A stretch of 7,004 nt of DNA from an uncultured Anaerococcus sp. (GTDB taxonomy: Bacteria > Bacillota > Clostridia > Tissierellales > Peptoniphilaceae): NCBI GenBank assembly GCA_902465755.1, contig CABQOK010000072.1:1-7004 (forward strand), read 5' to 3'. Below are positions 1-5,786 of this stretch, piece after piece. The position numbers were made by a program, and so were the translations under genes. A model generated the notes under the pieces. The model saw only the letters and a list, made by a program, of their open reading frames with translations, was not told the origin of the DNA and did no database searches. Numbering within the stretch: the stretch's first letter is position 1; the number at the start of each line of letters is the position of its first letter.

Positions 1-22
1 TTATTATTTCTTTATTTTCCAT
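1..22 (-). CDS. pstB: Phosphate ABC transporter ATP-binding protein PstB, N-terminal fragment (runs off the window)
   Basis: Only the first seven codons are in the window, reading M-E-N-K-E-I-I. The ATG (20-22) is preceded by a good Shine-Dalgarno site, GAAAGGA (31-37), eight bases upstream. It starts 18 nt after the pstA stop, in the same direction. No PstB motif such as the Walker A loop is visible, so the assignment rests on position: in the standard pst operon the ATPase gene follows pstA. That an ORF starts here is well supported; its identity is inferred. Confidence 0.7.
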
Positions 23-40
23 TAATATTATCCTTTCTTC

Positions 41-853
41 CTATCCTACAAGCTTCTTAGAAATCTTTGCTGATATGAAGTTTATAGCTATGACGAATAC
101 CAAAAGAAGAACTGCTGTTGCATAAGCTTCATTGACGTGGAAGCCTTCTGATGATAATACGTACATGTGTACTGCCATTGTCCTTGCTGAGTTTAAAAGT
201 CCCTTTGGAATTGAAGGTTGGGTACCCATGGTATAGATTAGGGCCGCTGATTCTCCAACTATTCTTCCTGTCGATAGGAATATTCCACCCAAGATTCCAT
301 CCATTGCATCTGGCAAGACTACCTTAAAGATTGTCTGAATCTTAGTCGCTCCCAGGGCAAGGGAGGCGTGGGCTTGGAGGGGATTTACAGTGAGGATTGC
401 TTCTTCTGTTGTTCTAATTATAGTAGGAAGAATCATGATTGAAACTGTAAAGCAACCTGCTAGAAGGGAGTAACCCATACCAAGACCCAGACCTGTGCTT
501 GTAACAAAAAACAAGTATCCAAACAAACCATAGACAATGGAAGGAATGGATGAAAGAATTTCTGTTGAAAATCTTACAAGCTTGATAAAAACTTTGTTTT
601 TGGCATATTGTGATAGATAAATCGCTGTAAAAATCCCAATAGGTAGGGATATCAACAAGCTTAGGATTATGGTAAACAAGGTAGCTATCAAGGCTGGCAT
701 TATTGAAACATTTTCTGTCGTATAAGTTAAGTCAAATAATCCTGTAGATATATTAGGTATGCCTTTAAAAAGAATATAGGCAATGATTGTCCCACTCATA
801 GCAAAGGCTATGAAGGTAAAGACCATTATTAAAGTTTTGTAAGTTTTACTCAT
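41..853 (-). CDS. pstA: Phosphate ABC transporter permease PstA
   Basis: Inner-membrane permease of the high-affinity phosphate importer, which pairs with PstC and is energised by PstB. The 270-residue protein has about six hydrophobic segments (roughly residues 8-29, 52-80, 98-118, 127-147, 187-209 and 244-262). The block S-T-E-I-L-S-S-I-P-S-I-V-Y-G-L-F-G (96-112) is typical of Pst permeases. The ABC-permease EAA loop is seen as A-S-L-A-L-G-A-T-K-I-Q-T-I-F-K-V-V-L-P (163-181), followed by G-R-I-V-G-E-S-A-A-L (196-205). The length is slightly short but normal for Gram-positive PstA. The ATG at 851-853 lies nine bases after the pstC stop, and its Shine-Dalgarno TAGGAG includes that stop codon, which suggests translational coupling. 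I see nothing missing. Confidence 0.95.
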   Translation of the reverse strand: MSKTYKTLIMVFTFIAFAMSGTIIAYILFKGIPNISTGLFDLTYTTENVSIMPALIATLFTIILSLLISLPIGIFTAIYLSQYAKNKVFIKLVRFSTEILSSIPSIVYGLFGYLFFVTSTGLGLGMGYSLLAGCFTVSIMILPTIIRTTEEAILTVNPLQAHASLALGATKIQTIFKVVLPDAMDGILGGIFLSTGRIVGESAALIYTMGTQPSIPKGLLNSARTMAVHMYVLSSEGFHVNEAYATAVLLLVFVIAINFISAKISKKLVG

Positions 854-862
854 AGCTTGCTC

Positions 863-1726
863 CTATAATTTCTTTTCATTTCTATCTCTTATGATATTAA
901 ATATGATATTGATCAAAAGTATGAAGCAGAAAAGTACCATACCTGTTGCGATTAAGGCTTGTCTGTGCATACCTGAGGCATAACCCATCTCTAAAACTAT
1001 ATTTGTCGTAAGTGTTCTTGATCCCTTAAGAAGTGATGTCGTAAGACGTGGTTGGTTACCTACAACAAGATAAACCGCCATAGTCTCTCCTATTGCCCTA
1101 CCTATGGCAAGGATTATTGAAGAGAAAATCCCGCTTTTTGCATAGGGAATCATGACCTTTCTTATTGTCTCTTCCTTGGTTGCGCCAAGTGCAAGAGAGC
1201 CTTGATAGAAGGTCATTGGCACTTGCTTAAGGGAGTTTTCAGAAATGTTTACCATAGTAGGTAAAATCATTATAGCAAGTAAGATAGATGCTGTAAGCAT
1301 TGTCATACCACTTCTGATATCAAAGATAGACTTAACAAGTGGAACTAGAACCATCATGGCAAAGAAACCATAGACCACCGAAGGAATCGCTGCCATTAAG
1401 TTAATTAACGATTTGAGTGGAGAATAGCTTTTCTTAGCATAATAGGCCATAAATACTGAAGTAGCTAGACCAAATGGTAAAGCAATGATTGTCGATAATA
1501 TAGTAACGATAATAGAACCTACTATCATTGGATAAATTCCAAAGTGAGGGTTTCCCGCTGTTGGCTTCCAAACTTTGCCCGTTATAAACGGAACAAGTCC
1601 GTATTCATTAACAAACTTAATCCCTTCATTGAAGATGAAAAAGATTATAAGAAGGATAAGGAATACGGACATTGCTGCTGATAATAGGAAAATTATCTCT
1701 CCGATTCTTTCCCTAGTTTTATTCAT
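863..1726 (-). CDS. pstC: Phosphate ABC transporter permease PstC
   Basis: Partner permease of PstA in the PstSCAB phosphate importer. The 287-residue protein has about six hydrophobic segments (roughly 11-33, 63-95, 108-131, 141-158, 200-222 and 256-279). PstC hallmarks are visible: N-P-H-F-G-I-Y-P-M-I-V-G-S (59-71), the loop A-A-I-P-S-V-V-Y-G-F-F-A (112-123), the EAA loop G-S-L-A-L-G-A-T-K-E-E-T-I-R-K-V (176-191) and G-R-A-I-G-E-T-M-A-V (209-218). Its ATG is one base after the pstS stop (TAATATG). Its weak ribosome site (AGAGAAG) lies inside the pstS 3' end, so translation is probably coupled to pstS. PstC is separated from PstA by the A-V-Y-L-V-V-G-N stretch after the EAA loop and by operon order. 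Confidence 0.95.
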   Translation of the reverse strand: MNKTRERIGEIIFLLSAAMSVFLILLIIFFIFNEGIKFVNEYGLVPFITGKVWKPTAGNPHFGIYPMIVGSIIVTILSTIIALPFGLATSVFMAYYAKKSYSPLKSLINLMAAIPSVVYGFFAMMVLVPLVKSIFDIRSGMTMLTASILLAIMILPTMVNISENSLKQVPMTFYQGSLALGATKEETIRKVMIPYAKSGIFSSIILAIGRAIGETMAVYLVVGNQPRLTTSLLKGSRTLTTNIVLEMGYASGMHRQALIATGMVLFCFILLINIIFNIIRDRNEKKL

Positions 1727-1727
1727 A

Positions 1728-2693
1728 TTACTTCTCTAATTCACTAGTATTTGTAATTGTTCCGTTAAAGATTTCTTTTAACTGAGCTACTGTTACGTCT
1801 TCTAGCTTACTATCTTTATTCACAACTACTGCGATTCCGTCGGTTGCTATAACAGATACTTGAAGTTTTTCTTTTTCTTCATCCTTAAGCTCACGAGAAG
1901 CCATAGCGATTTGAGCTGCTCCGTCGATACAAGCTTCAATTCCTGAAGATGATCCTGTAGATTGGATTTCGATCTTAGCATCTGGGTTAAGCTTTTGATA
2001 GGCTTCTACCATTTTTTCCATAAGTGGAGTAACTGATGTAGAACCTGCAACAGTTATTGTTCCCTTTGCACCACTTGCTTCATAAGCTTCAGTTTCTTTT
2101 AGTGGAACATAGCCTTCTTCAAGAACAAGCTTTTGAGCTTCTTCTGATTTAACGTATTTTAGGAAGTCCTTTGATAGGTCATCTAGCTCACTTTCCTTAT
2201 AAGCTAGGTTGAATGGACGAGCAATCTTATAAGATCCGTCTGCTATTGTCTCTTCTGTTGCTTCTACTCCGTCAACCTTAAGGGCCTTTACAGTGTCATT
2301 TAGGGAACCAAGTGAAATATATCCGATTGCGTTAGCATCTTGGCTTACTGTTTGCATAACACCGTTTGTAGAGTTTTGAACTACGGCATCTTGGGTAGTC
2401 ATATCTTCCTTGGCACCGTCAACTTCTTCTTCAAGTCCTACGATTTCGATGAAGGCTCCACGAGTACCTGAACCGTCTTCTCTAGAAACTACAGTAAAGT
2501 CATAGTCTTCTGCGCTTGCTGTGTCAGTTTCTTCTTTCTTCTCTTCAGGTGCTTTAGCTGTGTCATCAGTATTAGCTGTATCTTCTGTCTTAGTTTCTGT
2601 AGAAGTATCAGCCTTGTCATCATTTGAACAAGCAGTAAAGATTAAGCCGAAAGATAGGGCTGCTGCTAAAATTTTTGCGTTTTTGATTTTCAT
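1728..2693 (-). CDS. pstS: Phosphate-binding lipoprotein PstS with circularly permuted domain order
   Basis: Extracellular phosphate receptor for PstCAB, anchored by lipid. Residues 1-22 are a lipoprotein signal ending in F-T-A-C (modified Cys22). Residues 23-65 are a linker rich in Asp, Glu, Thr, Ala and Lys. The folded part has an unusual order. Residues 67-81 carry the phosphate-loop block T-V-V-S-R-E-D-G-S-G-T-R-G-A-F, normally mid-protein. Next come A-I-G-Y-I-S-L-G (122-129), S-Y-K-I-A-R-P-F (154-161) and E-G-Y-V-P-L (193-198), normally the C-terminal end. Only then come I-T-V-A-G-S-T-S-V-T-P-L-M-E (213-226), T-G-S-S-S-G-I (246-252), A-S-R-E-L-K-D-E-E (265-273), D-G-I-A-V-V-V-N (285-292) and I-F-N-G-T-I-T-N (308-315), normally the N-terminal half. 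The protein ends where the REDGSGT block would usually follow. All main blocks occur once, so it is neither truncated nor duplicated. The start is set by AAAGGAGA (2698-2705). It is the first gene of the pst operon behind a PHO-box-like promoter. Confidence 0.9.
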   Translation of the reverse strand: MKIKNAKILAAALSFGLIFTACSNDDKADTSTETKTEDTANTDDTAKAPEEKKEETDTASAEDYDFTVVSREDGSGTRGAFIEIVGLEEEVDGAKEDMTTQDAVVQNSTNGVMQTVSQDANAIGYISLGSLNDTVKALKVDGVEATEETIADGSYKIARPFNLAYKESELDDLSKDFLKYVKSEEAQKLVLEEGYVPLKETEAYEASGAKGTITVAGSTSVTPLMEKMVEAYQKLNPDAKIEIQSTGSSSGIEACIDGAAQIAMASRELKDEEKEKLQVSVIATDGIAVVVNKDSKLEDVTVAQLKEIFNGTITNTSELEK

Positions 2694-2739
2694 AATATCT
2701 CCTTTGAATTTTATCTATTACTTATTTCGTAATTACATA

Positions 2740-2768
2740 ATACTATCCGATTGTATGGCTTAGTTTAA
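2740..2768 (-). promoter_or_regulatory. Predicted pstS promoter (-35 TTAAAC, 17-bp spacer, -10 TAGTAT)
   Basis: On the minus strand TTAAAC (2763-2768) and TAGTAT (2740-2745) are separated by exactly 17 bases, the usual spacing for the housekeeping sigma factor. The start point would be near 2733, giving a leader of about 40 nt before the pstS ATG with its AAAGGAGA site. The -35 is a poor match to TTGACA, as expected for a promoter that needs an activator, and it coincides with the last PHO-like repeat. Predicted from sequence only. Confidence 0.55.
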
Positions 2769-2801
2769 ATAAATGTAAAGTTTATGTAAAATTTCTTTAC
2801 A
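2763..2801 (-). promoter_or_regulatory. PHO-box-like direct repeats upstream of pstS (candidate PhoP/PhoB binding site)
   Basis: On the minus strand there are TTTACA (2785-2790), TTTACA (2774-2779) and the degenerate TTAAAC (2763-2768), each start 11 bp from the next, so they fall on one face of the helix. This matches the known Gram-positive PhoP box pattern, TT(A/C/T)ACA-like repeats with about 5-bp spacers. One further 11-bp step upstream, at 2796-2801, the hexamer appears in the opposite orientation (TGTAAA on the minus strand). The position, just upstream of and overlapping the -35 of pstS, is right for activation under phosphate limitation. No regulator gene is in the window. Confidence 0.65.
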
Positions 2802-2828
2802 AATAAAAAACCCTGGTCAAACCAGGGT
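2801..2828 (-). terminator. Intrinsic terminator after the kinase gene
   Basis: An 8-bp perfect stem, ACCCTGGT (2821-2828 read on the minus strand) with ACCAGGGT (2810-2817), closes a 3-nt loop (2818-2820). On the minus strand it is followed at once by TTTTTTATTT (2810 down to 2801). It begins eight bases after the kdgK stop, so it ends the TRAP/kinase transcript and insulates the pst operon. On the plus strand the stem has no T-run after it, so it is one-directional. Confidence 0.9.
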
Positions 2829-2836
2829 GATAAATC

Positions 2837-3832
2837 TTATGAAAATGACAACATTCTCTTATCTCCGCTTACAAGTCTACCGACTTGTTTTTCATTAAAG
2901 ATTGCATAATCTCCTATTATTGAATGCTTAAGGGCTGATAGAGCTGTGGCGAAGTCTAAGGCCTCGTGAATTTCAAATCCATTGATGTATGCGTGAATGA
3001 GGCCAGCCGCAAAGGCATCTCCTCCTCCAATCCTATCTACTATATCAAACTTGTATCTTTGTGACTTAATATATTCCTTGCCATTGTAAAGTCCTGCTGA
3101 AAGAGAATTGACTGAGGCTGAGTAGGAGTTTCTGATAGATGAGATGGTATATTTGATATCATACTTTTCATGAATATCCTTTAGCATCCTTGAAAGTATC
3201 TCATCATTGAAGTCTCCTGTAAAATAATCGTGCCTTGTTGGAAGGACTCCAATAAGTATATCGACCATAGGGAGGATTTCCTTATAGAATTCACAAGCTT
3301 CATCAAGGGTCCAAAGACTTGACCTATAGTTTAGGTCAAAGACTACATAGAGTCCTCTCTTCTTGGCTTCTTTTATCGAATATGTAACAAGCTCTCTTCC
3401 CTCTTTCGATATAGCTGCTGTAATTCCAGTGGCAAAGTAGAGAGACTTTCCTTCAAATATCCCATCCCGATCAAACTCTTCTATCCTAGCCTTCGATATG
3501 GAGGAATTTTTCCTATCATAGATTACCTTGGGAGATCTAAGACCTACGCCCTTTTCCGCATAATAAATCCCTAACCTATCCCCTCCTCTAACTATGTAGT
3601 CGGTATTTATCCCAAATCTTCTTATATTATTAAAGGCCGCCTGGCCCATCTCATTATCTACAAGTTTTGTTACATAAGTCACATCATCGCCTAAATTAGC
3701 AAGGGCTATGGCTACATTGGCTTCAGCCCCACCAAATATTACTTCAAAACTATCAGCCTGGACGAATCTTTCAAAATCAAATGGAGAAAGTCTAAGGGTT
3801 AGCTCTCCAAGTGTTACAACTTTAGCTTCCAT
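2837..3832 (-). CDS. kdgK: PfkB-family sugar kinase, probable 2-keto-3-deoxygluconate (KDG) kinase
   Basis: Cytoplasmic kinase expected to convert KDG plus ATP to 2-keto-3-deoxy-6-phosphogluconate, a late step of uronate and pectin breakdown. The 331 residues fit the family. The first PfkB signature is G-G-A-E-A-N-V-A-I-A-L-A-N-L-G (34-48). The KDG-kinase-like R-G-G-D-R-L-G-I-Y-Y (82-91) and K-V-I-Y-D-R (102-107) follow, then D-L-N-Y-R-S-S-L-W (166-174). The second signature, D-R-I-G-G-G-D-A-F-A-A-G (266-277), supplies the anion hole and presumed catalytic base Asp272. One oddity is that the usual I-G-N-E-E-D segment after the DxNYR strand reads I-G-V-L-P-T-R-H-D-Y-F (194-204), so the NxxE metal-binding motif is not recognisable. 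The start is set by AAAGGAG five bases upstream. The neighbouring TRAP and LacI genes support sugar-acid metabolism. Another PfkB substrate such as a different keto-sugar acid is possible. Confidence 0.85.
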   Translation of the reverse strand: MEAKVVTLGELTLRLSPFDFERFVQADSFEVIFGGAEANVAIALANLGDDVTYVTKLVDNEMGQAAFNNIRRFGINTDYIVRGGDRLGIYYAEKGVGLRSPKVIYDRKNSSISKARIEEFDRDGIFEGKSLYFATGITAAISKEGRELVTYSIKEAKKRGLYVVFDLNYRSSLWTLDEACEFYKEILPMVDILIGVLPTRHDYFTGDFNDEILSRMLKDIHEKYDIKYTISSIRNSYSASVNSLSAGLYNGKEYIKSQRYKFDIVDRIGGGDAFAAGLIHAYINGFEIHEALDFATALSALKHSIIGDYAIFNEKQVGRLVSGDKRMLSFS

Positions 3833-3886
3833 AATTGCTCCTTTATATTGCTCTTATAAATAGAAATGTCGATACAAGTATAAAAT

Positions 3887-3917
3887 GATAAAAATATAAG
3901 GGGAAATTTACTTCCCC
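3887..3917 (-). terminator. Weak hairpin between dctM and kdgK, possible attenuator or partial terminator
   Basis: On the minus strand GGGGAA and TTCCCC (3912-3917 with 3900-3905) form a 6-bp stem around a 6-nt loop, followed by an AT-rich tail TTATATTTTTA. It lies 18 nt past the dctM stop and about 67 nt before the kinase start. The stem is short and the T-run is broken, so read-through is likely; it may lower kinase expression relative to the transporter or protect the upstream mRNA 3' end. I found no convincing separate promoter for the kinase in the gap of about 100 nt. Confidence 0.4.
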
Positions 3918-3935
3918 CATTTTACTTATTCTATC

Positions 3936-5237
3936 TTATATTAGTCCAGCCTTAAGTGGTAGAACTAGTGATGTCATTGGAACATAAGTTACTAATAAGA
4001 GTCCTATGAGAATTGCTACATAGAATCTTAGCATGTAAGGCATAACCTTAGATAGACTAGTATCTCCAACCTTGATTGCAACGAAAAGTGTATTACCAAC
4101 TGGTGGTGTGATATTTCCAATACATAGGTTGTAGACAATCATTAGACCGAATTGCACTGGATGCATACCAAATTCTGTCGCTATAGGAAGAAATAGTGGT
4201 GTAAAGATCAAAATCGCTGGTGTTACGTCCATAAAGGTTCCTGATATAAGTAAGATTATATTCATAATCAAGAAGATTACATACTTGTTACTTGAAACTG
4301 ATAACAAGGCATTTCCTACCATTTGTGGAATTCCTGTAAAAGCCATTACCCAAGATAGAATGTTTGATACACCAATTAGGAAAACTACTATGGCACTCAT
4401 CTTAGCAGATTCTACAATTATATTCCAAACCTTTTTTAGACTTAAGTTCTTGTAGATAAAGCCTAAGATTAAGGAATAAAGTACAGATATTGCAGATCCT
4501 TCTGTAGCTGTAAAGATGCCTGCTACGATTCCTCCTATAACTACTATGATTAATCCTAGTGAAGGGAGGGCTCTTAGGGTTGCTCTTCCGAGATTTGCAA
4601 AGGAAAACTTTCCTTCATTTGCCTTGTAGCCTTTTTTCTTGGCTATAGCTATTGCTACTATGATACAAGCTATAGACCAGATTAGTCCTGGTATATATCC
4701 TCCTAGGAAAAGTGCTGCGACAGATGTACCTCCAGAAACAAGAGAATAGGTGATTAGGGCGTTTGATGGTGGGATCAAAAGTCCTGCCGGAGCTGAGGCA
4801 CCATTTGCAGATGCTGATACAGCCTTATCGTAGCCTTGTCTTTCCTCTCCGTCTTTTACCATAGATCCAACTGCTGCTGCAGCTGCCGATGCAGATCCTG
4901 AGATTGCTCCAAACAAAGCATTAGCTCCGACATTTGTGACAAGCAAGGCTCCTGGTAGCTTGCCTAAGATTGCCATTACAAAATCAACTAATCTTTTGGC
5001 TATTCCTCCCTCATTCATTAGGTTTCCTGCTAGGATAAAGAAGGGAATCGCCGTTAGGGTAAAGGAGCTCATGCTGACGAAAGTTCTTTGAGCTGCCGTT
5101 AGGGTCGCGACATCCGCTGGTACTGTTGTTATTATTGTGATGATCGAAGCTATACCGATGGAGAAGGCAATTGGCACTCCAGTTGCCAGTAGTATAACTA
5201 AAGATAATAAGATTATGGCAAGAGCATTTGCACTCAT
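3936..5237 (-). CDS. dctM: TRAP transporter large membrane subunit DctM
   Basis: The main transport subunit of a tripartite ATP-independent periplasmic-type transporter, which imports organic acids with a sodium or proton gradient. Its 433 residues match the usual 425-435, with about a dozen hydrophobic segments. Family motifs run in order: I-P-F-F-I-L-A-G-N-L-M-N (64-75), S-G-S-A-S-A-A-A-A-A-V-G-S-M (113-126), G-L-L-I-P-P-S-N (152-159), T-A-T-E-G-S-A-I (243-250), F-M-D-V-T-P-A-I-L-I-F-T-P (335-347) and G-N-I-T-P-P-V-G-N-T-L-F (374-385). The ATG overlaps the dctQ stop (ATGA), and a perfect AAGGAGGT lies just upstream inside dctQ, so the two membrane subunits are translationally coupled. Sequence alone does not fix the substrate; the adjacent KDG kinase points to a hexuronate or related sugar acid. 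Confidence 0.95.
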   Translation of the reverse strand: MSANALAIILLSLVILLATGVPIAFSIGIASIITIITTVPADVATLTAAQRTFVSMSSFTLTAIPFFILAGNLMNEGGIAKRLVDFVMAILGKLPGALLVTNVGANALFGAISGSASAAAAAVGSMVKDGEERQGYDKAVSASANGASAPAGLLIPPSNALITYSLVSGGTSVAALFLGGYIPGLIWSIACIIVAIAIAKKKGYKANEGKFSFANLGRATLRALPSLGLIIVVIGGIVAGIFTATEGSAISVLYSLILGFIYKNLSLKKVWNIIVESAKMSAIVVFLIGVSNILSWVMAFTGIPQMVGNALLSVSSNKYVIFLIMNIILLISGTFMDVTPAILIFTPLFLPIATEFGMHPVQFGLMIVYNLCIGNITPPVGNTLFVAIKVGDTSLSKVMPYMLRFYVAILIGLLLVTYVPMTSLVLPLKAGLI

Positions 5238-5785
5238 TTTTTACCTCCTTCATATTTGGATACTTCTTCTGTTTCATTGGCCATATTTGAAGCAATTTCT
5301 TCGGTTGATTTGGCCTTTACGAATACTTCCTTGCCAGCTAGGATATCTTTTATATTCATTATCGTATAGCAGATATTTATTATTCCAGTTATAGGAAGTG
5401 GAATGTAGAAATATCCTACTGCTATAGATAGGGATGAGGTCGTCTGACTTAGAGCAAGCTTAGTAATAGCGATTCCTCCCATAGTTAGAACTGTTAGGGA
5501 GAAAAGCAAAATCATAAGCTCTCCAAAGATTTTAAGGACCTTTTGGGTCTTTGGCTCTCTTTTTTCTACTAGAACTGGTATATTCATGTGGCCCTTCTCG
5601 CTTACTACAAGACTTGCACCAAAGAGGGTTGACCAGGCGAATAGATAAGCTACTAGTTCTTCTGACCAGGTAGATGGATTATTTAGGATATATCTTGTAA
5701 ATACTTGCCATACTACTAGGATAAACATAATCAAAAGACTCACACCTGTAAGCCCTTTCAAAATATTGTCTAAAGTTTTTCTCAT
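5234..5785 (-). CDS. dctQ: TRAP transporter small membrane subunit DctQ
   Basis: Small integral membrane partner of DctM. With the start chosen here it has 183 residues, normal for DctQ. Four hydrophobic segments are visible (about 12-33, 45-63, 86-108 and 126-146). The family block Q-V-F-T-R-Y-I-L-N-N-P-S-T-W-S-E-E-L (27-44) is present, followed by G-A-S-L-V-V-S-E-K-G-H-M (56-67). The tail from about 150 is charged and unlike the rest. A longer reading from an ATG at 5831-5833 adds 16 residues and overlaps dctP; I rejected it because AAAGGAGG (5792-5799) sits six bases before the ATG at 5783-5785, which itself follows the dctP stop by one base (TGATATG). Confidence 0.93.
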   Translation of the reverse strand: MRKTLDNILKGLTGVSLLIMFILVVWQVFTRYILNNPSTWSEELVAYLFAWSTLFGASLVVSEKGHMNIPVLVEKREPKTQKVLKIFGELMILLFSLTVLTMGGIAITKLALSQTTSSLSIAVGYFYIPLPITGIINICYTIMNIKDILAGKEVFVKAKSTEEIASNMANETEEVSKYEGGKK

Positions 5786-5786
5786 A

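Noticed and set aside
2623..2639. A 17-base exact match between pstS (2623-2639) and dctP (6742-6758)
   Set aside because: Both copies encode the same lipoprotein signal end, F-T-A-C-S, in the same frame. Shared lipobox and codon preference explain it; it does not look like a mobile or recombination repeat.
1728..2693. pstS as a truncated or fused pseudogene because its typical N-terminal block is not at the start
   Set aside because: The signal peptide, promoter, ribosome site and all canonical PstS blocks are present once in one open frame, and the stop is one base from pstC. Permutation explains this better than decay.
2521..2763. An 80-residue open frame on the plus strand over the pstS start and upstream region
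   Set aside because: It is antisense to the pstS signal and linker coding region; its Ser/Val/Ala-rich repeats mirror the acidic linker codons. It has no convincing ribosome site and runs through the pstS promoter.
2763..2801. Inverted pair TGTAAA-N5-TTTACA (plus strand 2785-2801) as a separate hairpin or operator for another regulator
   Set aside because: The half-sites are short and AT-rich and fall on the same 11-bp phasing as the PHO-like repeats, so they are better read as part of that array.
3833..3899. A promoter or LacI-type operator in front of kdgK (around TTGTATCGACA on the minus strand)
   Set aside because: Possible -35 and -10 boxes are badly spaced or overlap the ribosome site, and the partial palindrome around the central CG matches only three bases on each side. 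Not enough to call.
5011..5394. Open frames overlapping the dctM start and dctQ end (minus 5011-5295, plus 5137-5394)
   Set aside because: Both are shadows of dctM and dctQ in other frames, with no ribosome site and no recognisable protein features.
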